The notes: generated by a model from the letters alone, not told the origin. Numbered from the stretch's first letter, positions 16,811 to 26,510 are shown. The stretch: 36,768 nt of DNA from Candidatus Acetothermia bacterium (GCA_022684035.1 JAJHSB010000018.1:1-36768); one strand, 5' to 3'. Program-made: numbers and translations.

Positions 16811-17903
16811 TCACTTTCCCCTATCGCTGTCTGTAATCATCGCTTCGATAAAGGAAGTCAGCTCTCCATCAAGGACTGCATCGACATTCCCTGTCTCCAA
16901 GCCAGTGCGATGATCCTTTACTAGCCGATACGGATGGAGAATATACGACCGAATTTGGCTACCCCATTCATTCTCTTCCAGTTTTCCTTGTAGTTCTTCC
17001 AATCTCTGCGTCTGTTGTTTATAAAGCAGCTCAGCAAGACGGGAATGCAAAACCTTCATTGCTATCTCTTTATTCTGATGTTGCGAGCGCTCATTCTGAC
17101 AGGAGACTACAATCCCGGTGGGAAGATGAGTTATCCGCACTGCAGAATCAGTGACATTGACATGTTGGCCCCCTGCGCCGCTGGAGCGATAGGTATCGAT
17201 CCGCAGATCGTCAGAGAGAATATTTACTTCTCCGGTTTCAATCTGTGGTATGACAGTGACCGCAGCAAATGAAGTGTGGCGACGGTGGGCTGTATCAAAT
17301 GGTGAGAGACGGACCAATCGGTGGACCCCTTTTTCCTGTTTGAGATAGCCAAATGCATAGTCCCCGTTGATCTCTAATGTGGCGCTCTTTATTCCTGCCA
17401 TCTCACCTGGACTGGCAGTAAGCAATTTTGCCGTGAAGCCGGATCGTTCACACCAGCGCCCGAACATGCGCAGCAGCATTGCTGCCCAATCTTGTGAGTC
17501 AGTTCCTCCTGCTCCGGCATTAATTGATAGATAACAATCGTTTCTGTCATAAGGGCCGGAGAGGAATACTTCTATCTGAAAAAGACGGAGTCTTTTCTCG
17601 AGGTCAGCGAGCTGGGCGATCAGTCCCTCAATCTCATCATCCTCGTTCAAATCAGTCGCTATTTGATAAAGGGTATCGATCTCTTGCAGCTCATCGCGGA
17701 AAGTTTGATAACGTGTGAAGCGGGAGCGGTGTTGCTCAAGGTTTTGCATCACTTTCCGCGCATAAGTCGGATTATCCCAAAAAGAGGGAGAAGCTATCTC
17801 TTCCTCTAACCGTGCGATAGTCGCTGCGAGCGCGGCTACGTCAAAGATGATCACCAATCCGCATTAGAAGAGCAGTAACCGCAGCAATTTTTTCTCGTTC
17901 CAT
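16811..17903 (-). CDS. prfB: Peptide chain release factor 2, with programmed +1 frameshift at CTT TGA C
   Basis: GGQ motif (SSGAGGQHVNVTDSAVRITHLPTGI) and RF2-type C-terminus. Frame 0 ATG (17903-17901) encodes MEREKIAAVTALLMRIGDHL then UGA (17843-17841); +1 slip gives DVAALAATIARLEEEIASPSFWDNP. Confidence 0.93.
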
Positions 17904-17940
17904 AAGTATCTCTCTTTTATTAAGCCACAAAGACCTTAGT

Positions 17941-18417
17941 TTAAGTATGCCTGTCAGCAACAGATGAAGCGGCATAAGCATGTGGTTTGATCCGGACAGC
18001 AAAACCGCTGCCAATGATCATTCCAACTACCTCATCGATCATCTCTTTGGTACGGCCGTTTTCACCGATATCAATATGAATTTCCAAATTGTGGACGAGA
18101 GCGACGCGCTCGGCAAGCATTGCAATCAGGCTTTGTGCCAATTCAAATGAGAGTAAGGCTTCATGCCAGATCTTCTGGCGCAGAGAATGAACCCGGTGAG
18201 TCTTCTCCCGTGTCCAAAAATAGCGTCCGCCTTTACCGATTTTATGTAAAACGATTGCGCTGACAAAATCAATATCCCTCATGCCGGATGCAGCATCAGT
18301 TCCGACAAAGATCGCATAACGAGCCGCTGCATCTTCTTCCATTGTCGTAACCAAAGTATTAACGACCTCAGAAAAGCTCATCTCTCCGTGCTGGGGGTTA
18401 TAGAATCGTTTATCCAT
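17941..18417 (-). CDS. DUF458/YkuK-type RNase H-like protein
   Basis: AIFVGTDAASGMRDIDFVSAIVLHKIGKGGRYFWTREK and C-terminal VVGMIIGSGFAVRIKPHAYAASSVADRHT. Start at MDKRFYN; the ORF-track N-extension translates a tandem repeat. Confidence 0.75.
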   Translation of the reverse strand: MDKRFYNPQHGEMSFSEVVNTLVTTMEEDAAARYAIFVGTDAASGMRDIDFVSAIVLHKIGKGGRYFWTREKTHRVHSLRQKIWHEALLSFELAQSLIAMLAERVALVHNLEIHIDIGENGRTKEMIDEVVGMIIGSGFAVRIKPHAYAASSVADRHT

Positions 18418-18424
18418 TTCACTT

Positions 18425-18466
18425 AAACTTATCACAAAATGGTATAAACTTACCACAAAATGGTAT
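18425..18466. repeat. 21-bp tandem duplication immediately upstream of the DUF458 gene
   Basis: aaacttatcacaaaatggtat / aaacttaccacaaaatggtat, one mismatch. Confidence 0.95.
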
Positions 18467-18479
18467 AAGAATCAATCGA

Positions 18480-19007
18480 TCAAGAAGAAATCGGCGGCAA
18501 ATTTAGAAATTTCTTCGCGAGAAAATCAGCGATCGCTTCTAATTGATCAGGCGAAAATAGCGGAATATTGCCAGGCAAAAAATCATCTTGATCAGTAATA
18601 ATTGCAATAACATCGATCGTTTCGGCAAGTGGCTTATTTACACCGCGATAGATCTCGATCTTTGGCAAAGCGCTCTGTTTAAACCCCTCTACCAACACGA
18701 TAGAGAACCCCTGGAATAGTCGGGTTATAGTCTCTTCAATCTTCTCAGTAAAAAGCGGCTCGCCGATCAGCGCATATTCTCTATCACTGTAAATCAATAC
18801 CTGTTTGGCACCGGCCTGCCGGTGCTGGTCGCTGTCGGTTCCTGCTCGGTCCAATTCAACTAAAGGGGATACATGTTTCACCGTTCCCACTCGATATCCT
18901 CGCTGAAGTAAAACAGGGATTAATCGCGTCAGAAAAGTCGTCTTGCCGCTCTTACGATGGCCGATGAAAGCGATAATTGGGATCATCGATTGATTCTCTC
19001 TCTTCAT
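18480..19007 (-). CDS. mobB: Molybdopterin-guanine dinucleotide biosynthesis protein B (MobB)
   Basis: PIIAFIGHRKSGKTTFLTRLIPVLLQRGYRVGTVKHV; DRAGTDSDQHRQAGA; LVEGFKQSALPKIEIYR. Confidence 0.92.
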   Translation of the reverse strand: MKRENQSMIPIIAFIGHRKSGKTTFLTRLIPVLLQRGYRVGTVKHVSPLVELDRAGTDSDQHRQAGAKQVLIYSDREYALIGEPLFTEKIEETITRLFQGFSIVLVEGFKQSALPKIEIYRGVNKPLAETIDVIAIITDQDDFLPGNIPLFSPDQLEAIADFLAKKFLNLPPISS

Positions 19008-19112
19008 ACTGCTCCTCTTTTTAATTGGTCTGAAGGTAGAGACGCACGCTTACTCTGTATAAACCTATTTCACTGAGTCTGCTCCTCCTACCACGCTATC
19101 GCACCAGCTTTG

Positions 19113-19568
19113 CTATTTTCGCTCGAATCGCTTGATCTCTTCTTGAACTCTGCGTTGCTCATCTCTTTCCTGTAGTTTGCGCCGTTTATCATATAATTTT
19201 CGTCCTTTTGCTATTCCAATTTCTACTTTGGCATACCCGCGTTTAAAATAGAGGCGCAGAGGGATCACTGTATATCCTTTTTGTTGAATCTTATTACGTA
19301 TCCGCTCAATTTCGCCCCGGTGAAGCAGTAATCTCCGCTCCCTTTCAGGGTCAACATTATAAATATTCCCCTCTTTATAGGCCGAGATGTGAACATTGAG
19401 CATAAAGACTTGTTCGCCCTTAATAATAATGTATCCCTCACGCAAGGAACACTGGCCGACCCGCAAGCTTTTGACTTCTGTTCCGCGCAGCTCGATCCCC
19501 GCTTCGATGCTCTCTTCGATCTCATAGTTATGGTGCGCTTGTTTATTAGTAGCAATAACTCTTATCAT
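19113..19568 (-). CDS. smpB: SsrA-binding protein SmpB
   Basis: IATNKQAHHNYEIEESIEAGIELRGTEVKSLRVGQCSLREGYI and C-terminal GIAKGRKLYDKRRKLQERD. Confidence 0.97.
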   Translation of the reverse strand: MIRVIATNKQAHHNYEIEESIEAGIELRGTEVKSLRVGQCSLREGYIIIKGEQVFMLNVHISAYKEGNIYNVDPERERRLLLHRGEIERIRNKIQQKGYTVIPLRLYFKRGYAKVEIGIAKGRKLYDKRRKLQERDEQRRVQEEIKRFERK

Positions 19569-19850
19569 CGTACATTAAGGCTACCCACCGCCTGCTGGTT
19601 ATGCAAGAAAAAAATTGTAAATACCCCGGTTCTCAGATTTATGGTTCACAGTTGCTCCCCTTATCTCCATCCTTCTCCTTAAGATTGTCAGGTTCACAGC
19701 TCGGAGGTTTGCGATGGATCACTGTGCTGTTTACCCGTTAACTTGAGTAATGACGTAAAAATCAGTTCTGTTACCACAAAGATCCTTTACCATTTTTATT
19801 TCAATGACCTTACCGCTTGATCTCTTCTTTGCATGCGAGGTTTCTTCCGC

Positions 19851-19880
19851 TTGACTCCCCCGCTATATTTAGGCTATCCT
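19851..19880 (+). promoter_or_regulatory. Candidate dnaA promoter
   Basis: TTGACT (19851-19856), 18-nt spacer, TATCCT (19875-19880), 29 nt before dnaA ATG; aaggagg RBS follows. Confidence 0.45.
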
Positions 19881-19908
19881 TATCTATTGATCGGTGTAAG
19901 GAGGCCAA

Positions 19909-21249
19909 ATGGCAGATAATCATCTCTCTTTATGGGCAACTATTCAATCCGCTTTACGAGAAGAAATTTCTCTCACAAGTTATGAGACATGGTTTGCCAA
20001 TACAAACTTAAGCTCTATTAATGATTCCGCTCTTACAATAACCGTCCCCAACACGTTTACTAAAGATGGATTAGAGAAGCGCTACCGGCCTCTACTTGAA
20101 CAGACTGTCGCGTCTATTTGCGGTCGTCCGATGACGATAAATTTCACTATAAAAGAAACAGCTTCAGTTGAACCTACTCTCATCGTCGGCCCGGAAATAA
20201 CTTCGCGTGAAGAGCCACTTCCTCTTAACCCAAATTATACTTTCGCCCACTTTGTGCGTGGAAGTAATAATCATTTAGCCTATGCCTCCTCAATCGCTGT
20301 TGCGGAAGCTCCTGGAAAAGCATATAACCCGTTGTTTATTTACGGTTCAGTTGGATTGGGTAAGACCCACCTTCTACAAGCGATCGGAAATCATATCTCT
20401 GCTAATAAGACTTTGCCGCGGAATGTTATGTACACAACTTCTGAACGGTTCTCAATTGAAATGATCTCTTCCATCCGCAATAATACCACTGCCGCTTTTC
20501 GTGCCAAGTTCCGTAAGCTCGATATCCTTCTCATCGATGATATCCAGTTTTTAGAAGGTAAAGAAGGAACCCAAGAAGAACTGTTCCACACCTTTAATGA
20601 ACTCTACGGACAAGAGAAACAGATTGTTTTTTCCAGTGATCGCTCGCCAGAGAAGCTATCCGGGTTACAAGACCGGCTGGTCTCTCGCTTCCGCTGGGGA
20701 CTTGTCGCTGATATCCAGGCGCCTGTTTTGGAAACGCGAATCGCTATTTTACGTGAGAAGGCACAGCTCCGTGGAATTGAAGTTGATGACTCGATTATAA
20801 AGTTGATCGCCTCTCGTATTTCTTCTAACGTGCGCGCATTAGAAGGAGCATTAATAAAAGCAATCGCGTATTCCGAACTTCAAGGAACCCACCTATCTGT
20901 AAGCAACCTTGAAAAGATACTTCCCGAAGAAGGTAAGCGTCCTCCACTTACCGTTGAAGCAATTAAAGAAGAAGTAGCTACCCAGTATAATTTAAAACGC
21001 CGTGATTTAGAGGGATCAAGTAGAAAAAAGGAGTTAGTGCAAGCACGCCAGATTGCAATCTACATCGCTCGCGAAATGACAGAGAGTTCTTTTCCGTCAC
21101 TTGCAAAATCCTTCGGAAATCGTGATCACAGCACTATTATGCATTCTTATATAAAGATAAAAAGCCTCCTTGAAGATACCCCTTTACTCTATAGTGAGAT
21201 TAAAGAGATCCAAGAAAACATTTTATCAAAATATACTACCCGCCGATGA
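19909..21249 (+). CDS. dnaA: Chromosomal replication initiator DnaA
   Basis: GSVGLGKTHLLQAIGNH Walker A; ILLIDDIQFLEGK; C-terminal FGNRDHSTIMHSYIKI DnaA signature. Confidence 0.98.
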   Translation: MADNHLSLWATIQSALREEISLTSYETWFANTNLSSINDSALTITVPNTFTKDGLEKRYRPLLEQTVASICGRPMTINFTIKETASVEPTLIVGPEITSREEPLPLNPNYTFAHFVRGSNNHLAYASSIAVAEAPGKAYNPLFIYGSVGLGKTHLLQAIGNHISANKTLPRNVMYTTSERFSIEMISSIRNNTTAAFRAKFRKLDILLIDDIQFLEGKEGTQEELFHTFNELYGQEKQIVFSSDRSPEKLSGLQDRLVSRFRWGLVADIQAPVLETRIAILREKAQLRGIEVDDSIIKLIASRISSNVRALEGALIKAIAYSELQGTHLSVSNLEKILPEEGKRPPLTVEAIKEEVATQYNLKRRDLEGSSRKKELVQARQIAIYIAREMTESSFPSLAKSFGNRDHSTIMHSYIKIKSLLEDTPLLYSEIKEIQENILSKYTTRR

Positions 21250-21319
21250 TAGCTAAGAAATACCGATAAATAAAGGGTTTTAAATTATAATATAAAGGGA
21301 TATAGATGAAAGGATTAGG

Positions 21320-21473
21320 GGTGGATAACTCTGGGGATAAGCTGGTTTTAACAGGTTAATATCATCTCTTTGGTAAGGAAAAGACTATTAAAAATCGGTC
21401 AATAAAGAATAATAAACAAAGTAATCAACAGTTTTTTATCAAAAACCACAGGTTATCCCCAAACTTATCCACA
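21320..21473. promoter_or_regulatory. oriC: Candidate oriC: two inverted pairs of DnaA boxes flanking an AT-rich core
   Basis: Minus-strand boxes TTATCCACC (21320-21328) and TTATCCCCA (21332-21340); plus-strand boxes TTATCCCCA (21453-21461) and TTATCCACA (21465-21473); equal 12-nt start-to-start spacing in each pair; AT-rich core 21341-21452. Confidence 0.8.
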
Positions 21474-21547
21474 AGTATAAGGTAGGAGAGAATATAAATT
21501 TAAGAAAGTTTTCCTTTAAACAAAGAAGGAATTCAATAACAACTATC

Positions 21548-22084
21548 TTGAATAATAAAATAGATTGGTTTGATATAATTAACCGACAGTGTGGGCTTGG
21601 GACCGCTCTGTCCATACTTAAAATAATTGAATACTGGCCTCAACTCATTAGTCCGCTTCTTACTTCGCTGACAAGGATTAGTTCATTTAAAAATAATCTC
21701 CTTACAATTGAAGTTGCCTCGCCTGTTATCAGTCAGGAACTTTCGCTAATCTCTACTCAAATTATCGAAAGACTAAATTATTTGATTCCCGCACATCAAA
21801 TTAAAGAAATAAGATTAATTCCTGGAATATTTGAAAAAAACAGCTGTTCTCCCTTTATTCCTTCTTCTCAAACAGAAGTAAAGAATGGTGTTTTAAATAT
21901 TAAATATCTATATAAAAATACTTTAGGCGAACCTTTTAAGTGTTTAATTGATGCTTCTACACTACGGACTAACCGCAATCTCAATAAAGGAGCTGTACAA
22001 TGCAAGTTATGTGGTTGTCCAGTGACTATTTCAGGAGATAGTATCTGCAGTGGCTGCCGGTTCGATGGATCTCTTTTCCTTTAA
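21548..22084 (+). CDS. DUF721/DciA-like protein with C-terminal zinc ribbon
   Basis: ALSILKIIEYWPQLISPLLTSLTRISSFKNNLLTIEVASPVISQELSLISTQIIERLNYLI matches the DUF721 pattern as remembered; C-terminus CKLCGCPVTISGDSICSGC. Start uncertain (TTG at 21548). Confidence 0.7.
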   Translation: MNNKIDWFDIINRQCGLGTALSILKIIEYWPQLISPLLTSLTRISSFKNNLLTIEVASPVISQELSLISTQIIERLNYLIPAHQIKEIRLIPGIFEKNSCSPFIPSSQTEVKNGVLNIKYLYKNTLGEPFKCLIDASTLRTNRNLNKGAVQCKLCGCPVTISGDSICSGCRFDGSLFL

Positions 22085-22146
22085 CCCAGACAAGCCGGAA
22101 ATCCCAATAACCAAATCTCAATTTAAAAAACAATAACCGTGACTAC

Positions 22147-22289
22147 TCAGGAGTCAGAAGTCAGAAGCCAGAAGCCAGAATAGAGGATAAAACGAATTGA
22201 TGAGCCTTTTGACAAACAATCCAGTTTTGAAAATGCTTGGCTGGATCCCTTTTCATTCTGACTCCTGAATTCTGTCTTCTGTCTTCTGA
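22147..22289. repeat. Inverted repeat built from tandem heptamers
   Basis: Left arm actcaggagtcagaagtcagaagccagaagccagaat; right arm attctgactcctgaattctgtcttctgtcttctga. Confidence 0.85.
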
Positions 22290-22430
22290 TTTATTTGGAT
22301 ATTGTTGCTTGGAACTTTTGATTTCGACTTCTTTCCATTTTGCGCAAGAGTTCAGATGTTATGGCCTAACGATAAAGCAAAAAGTTCTCATAAAGTGAGT
22401 CTCTTGAAGCGAGGGCAACTCCTCGCTAAA

Positions 22431-22982
22431 ATGAGCTTTGATATGATAAGAAGCACAACGATTATTGCCCTCCGTTCAACGATTGAAAGACGCGCTGTCA
22501 TTGCCTGTGACGGGCAAGCTACGCTTGAAAACGTGGTAATTAAGAGTAAAACGAGAAAAGTGCACCGTCTTTATGATGGAACAATCATTGGCGGATTTGC
22601 AGGAGCTACTGCTGATTGTTTATCGTTATTGGATAGATTTGAAGAACACTTAAAAGAGTACGACGGACAATTAAGAAGAGCGGCAGTGGAATTATCAAAA
22701 GAATGGAGGATGGACCGTACGTTAAGATATTTAGAAGCGATTATAGTCTGTGCGGGAAAGGAAGGTCTTTTAATGCTCTCTGGCTCCGGAGATGTTTTGG
22801 AATCCGATGATAATATCTTCGGAATTGGGTCAGGAGGAGCTTATGCACTTGCAGCGGCGCATGCGATCATTTCTGTCACAGAACTTCCGATTATTGATGT
22901 TGCGAAAAAAGCATTGGAAATTGCCGGGAAGATCGATATTTATACGAATAATCACATCACTTTAGAAGAAGTTTCGTGGTAA
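22431..22982 (+). CDS. hslV: ATP-dependent protease peptidase subunit HslV
   Basis: STTIIALRS...DGQATLENVVIKSKTRKVHRLYDGTIIGGFAGATAD; GIGSGGAYALAAA; IYTNNHITLEE. Start at 22431 or 22443; the ORF-track extension to 22302 is unlikely. Confidence 0.93.
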   Translation: MSFDMIRSTTIIALRSTIERRAVIACDGQATLENVVIKSKTRKVHRLYDGTIIGGFAGATADCLSLLDRFEEHLKEYDGQLRRAAVELSKEWRMDRTLRYLEAIIVCAGKEGLLMLSGSGDVLESDDNIFGIGSGGAYALAAAHAIISVTELPIIDVAKKALEIAGKIDIYTNNHITLEEVSW

Positions 22983-22995
22983 GAAGGAAGGACTG

Positions 22996-24369
22996 ATGCA
23001 GATCATCGAGGTTAAAGAGAGAACAATATCTGGTTTGACACCACGGCGAATTGTCGCTGAGCTCGATAAGTATATAGTCGGACAAAGAGAGGCAAAACGA
23101 CAAGTCGCAATCGCACTCCGCAATCGAATGCGAAGGCAGCTAATAACCGGCGAAATTCGTACTGAGATAAAACCGAAGAACATCTTAATGATTGGGCCAA
23201 CCGGAGTGGGAAAAACAGAGATATCGCGCCGCCTGGCAAAACTAACTACCTCTCCTTTTTTAAAAATAGAGGCGACTAAATTTACCGAAGTCGGATATGT
23301 CGGTCGGGATGTTGAGTCGATGATTCGAGATCTGGTCGATATTGCGATTGACATTGTCTATCAAGAGGTGATCCTTCAGAAAGAGGATGAGATATCCGAG
23401 ATGGTGGAAGAGCGGCTTCTCGATGCTCTGCTGCCGATTGATAAAGATAACACAGAAGAAAATGCAGACCGTAATGAACGGATACAGCGGACACGAGCTA
23501 AGCTGGAGCGTAAACTGAGCCAAGGAGATTTAGATGAACGATACATCGAAATCAAGGTAGAGGCACAGATCATTCCCCAGTTTGAGGTCTTCAGTCAAGA
23601 AGGAATGGACCAAATTGGAATAGATATTACTGATATGCTTTCCGGAATAATCCCTCCTTCCACCCGTAAGCGGCGTGTAAAGATTAAAGAGGCGCGGCCA
23701 ATTCTCTTCGACCAACTGGTCAATGAGACGATCAATATGGAGGAGATCCGGCAGAAAGGGATTAAGTTGGCGGAAGAGACAGGGATCATATTCCTTGACG
23801 AGATCGATAAAATTGCTGCCGGCGGCCGAGAAGAAAGGGGAGGACCGAGTGTTTCGCGGCAAGGAGTGCAACGCGATCTATTACCTCTCCTTGAGGGAAC
23901 GACGGTACGAACGCGCTATGGAAATGTGAACACGGAGAATATTCTCTTTATCGCTGCCGGGGCGTTCACCATGTCCAAGCCGTCTGATCTGATCCCTGAA
24001 CTACAGGGACGCCTTCCGATCCGGGTGGAATTAGAGGATCTCACAGCAGAGGATTTTATGACTATTCTCACTCATCCTAAAGATGCATTGGTGAAACAAT
24101 ATAAAGCACTTCTCGCGGTAGAAGGAGTGGAACTTGAGTTCGACGAAGAAGCGATTGCCGAGATAGCGCAGATCGCGTATCGTCTCAATCAGACGACAGA
24201 GAATATCGGAGCACGACGTCTTGCTACGGTGATGGAGAAACTGGTAGAGGAGATTTCATTCGACGCGGATAGAAGGAGAGGAGAAAGAATAGAAATCGAC
24301 AGTGAGTACGTAAGGAGTCGTCTGGAAGGAATCGTTGAAGATCCAGATCTGTCGCGATATATCCTATAG
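22996..24369 (+). CDS. hslU: ATP-dependent protease ATPase subunit HslU
   Basis: LTPRRIVAELDKYIVGQREAKRQVAIALRNRMRR; GPTGVGKTEISRRLAKL; FLDEIDKIA; C-terminal DLSRYIL. Confidence 0.98.
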   Translation: MQIIEVKERTISGLTPRRIVAELDKYIVGQREAKRQVAIALRNRMRRQLITGEIRTEIKPKNILMIGPTGVGKTEISRRLAKLTTSPFLKIEATKFTEVGYVGRDVESMIRDLVDIAIDIVYQEVILQKEDEISEMVEERLLDALLPIDKDNTEENADRNERIQRTRAKLERKLSQGDLDERYIEIKVEAQIIPQFEVFSQEGMDQIGIDITDMLSGIIPPSTRKRRVKIKEARPILFDQLVNETINMEEIRQKGIKLAEETGIIFLDEIDKIAAGGREERGGPSVSRQGVQRDLLPLLEGTTVRTRYGNVNTENILFIAAGAFTMSKPSDLIPELQGRLPIRVELEDLTAEDFMTILTHPKDALVKQYKALLAVEGVELEFDEEAIAEIAQIAYRLNQTTENIGARRLATVMEKLVEEISFDADRRRGERIEIDSEYVRSRLEGIVEDPDLSRYIL

Positions 24370-24572
24370 TAATTTCCATCAGTGTCGATCGTTGGGCGGC
24401 ACAGAAGAGGCACAAAGGCTGCTGAGAATTGAGAATAAGAAGTTCAAGGGAATAGGTTTTAGGGATAAATAAGGTTCTGATCGATATCCATTTATGAACC
24501 CGTAATCCTTTGGCGTCAAGAATAATCATATAAGCGATAAGTGCAACGTCTCTGCTTAGAGGTAGTTAAGAG

Positions 24573-26510
24573 ATGATCCAGCTCGTATTGCCTGATGGCA
24601 ATAAGAAGGAGTTTAAAGCAGGGGTTTCCCTATATGAGGTAGCGCAGGCTATCGGGCCAGGATTGGCCAAGGCCGCGGTTGGTGCTCTCGTTGACGGCGA
24701 ATTGCACGATTTACGCGAACGAGTATATAAAAATTGCGCGATTAATATTATTACCACTTCATCGCCGCAAGGACGCGAAATATTATGCCATACCACAGCG
24801 CATATCATGGCGCAAGCGGTCAAAAATCTTTTTCACGCTGTCAAGCTGGGAATAGGACCAGCGATTACGGATGGGTTTTACTATGACTTTGACCTTCCGC
24901 GCAGGCTTTCAAGTAGTGATCTGGAAAAGATTAGCGAGGAGATGAGGCGAATAATCGCTGATGACCTGTCGATTGAGCGATGGGAGAAATCAAGAGAGGA
25001 AGCAAAAGAGATCATGCAGGAACGCGGCGAGGAACTGAAACTCGAGTTGATCGATGAGCTCGATACAGAGACGGTGACATTCTATCAACAAGGCGATTTC
25101 ATCGATTTATGCCGCGGACCGCACTTGCCGTCCACCTCTTACGTCAATCCCAATGCGTTTAAATTGATTTCTGTTGCTGGGGCATACTGGAAGGGAGATG
25201 AGAGCCGTCCGATGTTGCAACGAATCTACGGAACGGTTTGGAACAAGAAGACAGAACTCGATACCCATTTAGAAAGATTGGCCGAGATAGAGAGACGCGA
25301 CCATCGCAAGTTGATTAAGGAGCTTGACTTAGTCAGTTTCAACGATGAAGGAGGAGCCGGACTCGCCTACTGGCATCCAAAGGGCGGGCGGATGCGTGTC
25401 CTGATTGAAGATTACTGGCGAAAGCTCCACTATGAAGGCGGCTATGAAATCATCTTCACGCCTCACATCGGCCGTGCACAGCTATGGGAGACCTCTGGTC
25501 ATCTCGATTTCTATCGCGACGGGATGTACTCTCCAATGGAGATCGAAGGGCAAGATTACTATATTAAGCCGATGAACTGCCCGTTCCATGTGATGATCTA
25601 TAACTCACGCACCCGTTCGTACCGCGAGCTGCCACTCCGCTGGGCTGAATTGGGGACAGTCTATCGTTATGAGCGGAGCGGCACATTGCATGGGATGTTA
25701 CGCGTGCGCGGGTTTACTCAGGATGACGCGCACATCATCTGTACCCCAGAACAGATTGACGAGGAGATTTTGCGAGTGCTCGAATTCAGTCTGAACCTGT
25801 TGCGCGGGTTTGGGTTTACCAAGTTCAAGATCGAACTCTCAGTCCGCAATCCTAAGACTCCGGAGAAGTATGCCGGAGAGGATTTGATGTGGGAAGAAGC
25901 AGAAGCCTCTCTCGTTAAGGCGTTGGAGGCTAAGAATTTTTCCTACCACCGGATGGAAGGCGAGGCGGTCTTCTATGGCCCTAAGATCGATATCAAAATA
26001 GAGGATGCACTCGGCCGCACGTGGCAGTGCACAACGATCCAGTTTGATTTCAATATTCCCGGGCGGTTTGATATGATGTACATTGGCGAGGATGGGAAGG
26101 AGCACCGTCCGTACATGGTCCACCGGGCGCTATTGGGGTCTATCGAGCGATTCTACGCTCTGTTGGTGGAACACTATAACGGCGCGTTTCCTGTCTGGCT
26201 CTCTCCCCTGCAGGTTGTGGTCTTACCGGTCAGTCAGGATAACAGCGGCTATGCACAGTCGATTGCGCAACAGTTAAGAGCAGTAGGAATTCGGGTTGAG
26301 GCAAGGACTGAACGCGGACGGACAATAAATTACCTGATCCGACAAGCGCAACTGGAGAAGATTCCATATATGCTTGTTGTCGGTAAACGCGAAGAGGAGC
26401 AAGGGACTGTTGCAGTCAGGTTGCGAACAGAAGAGGATTTAGGACCATGCCGGTTGGACCAATTTATTGAATTGATTACCGAGAAAATTACTCGTAAAGA
26501 GCTGATATAA
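24573..26510 (+). CDS. thrS: Threonyl-tRNA synthetase
   Basis: N-terminal TGS-like domain, HTTAHIMAQAV, class II motifs (YRYERSGTLHGMLRVRGFTQDDAHIIC), C-terminal anticodon-binding domain. Confidence 0.98.
   Translation: MIQLVLPDGNKKEFKAGVSLYEVAQAIGPGLAKAAVGALVDGELHDLRERVYKNCAINIITTSSPQGREILCHTTAHIMAQAVKNLFHAVKLGIGPAITDGFYYDFDLPRRLSSSDLEKISEEMRRIIADDLSIERWEKSREEAKEIMQERGEELKLELIDELDTETVTFYQQGDFIDLCRGPHLPSTSYVNPNAFKLISVAGAYWKGDESRPMLQRIYGTVWNKKTELDTHLERLAEIERRDHRKLIKELDLVSFNDEGGAGLAYWHPKGGRMRVLIEDYWRKLHYEGGYEIIFTPHIGRAQLWETSGHLDFYRDGMYSPMEIEGQDYYIKPMNCPFHVMIYNSRTRSYRELPLRWAELGTVYRYERSGTLHGMLRVRGFTQDDAHIICTPEQIDEEILRVLEFSLNLLRGFGFTKFKIELSVRNPKTPEKYAGEDLMWEEAEASLVKALEAKNFSYHRMEGEAVFYGPKIDIKIEDALGRTWQCTTIQFDFNIPGRFDMMYIGEDGKEHRPYMVHRALLGSIERFYALLVEHYNGAFPVWLSPLQVVVLPVSQDNSGYAQSIAQQLRAVGIRVEARTERGRTINYLIRQAQLEKIPYMLVVGKREEEQGTVAVRLRTEEDLGPCRLDQFIELITEKITRKELI

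Noticed and set aside
18480-19007. mobB without neighbouring molybdenum cofactor genes as a novelty
   Set aside because: Isolated mobB genes are not unusual and nothing else here supports a special function.
22409-22426. Hairpin GCGAGGgcaactCCTCGC just before hslV as a regulatory element
   Set aside because: Only a 6-bp stem, and uncertain hslV start makes its position relative to the RBS unclear.
24370-24572. Possible T-box leader upstream of thrS
   Set aside because: Looked for the T-box GGGTGGNACCGCG core and a specifier/terminator layout; not present.
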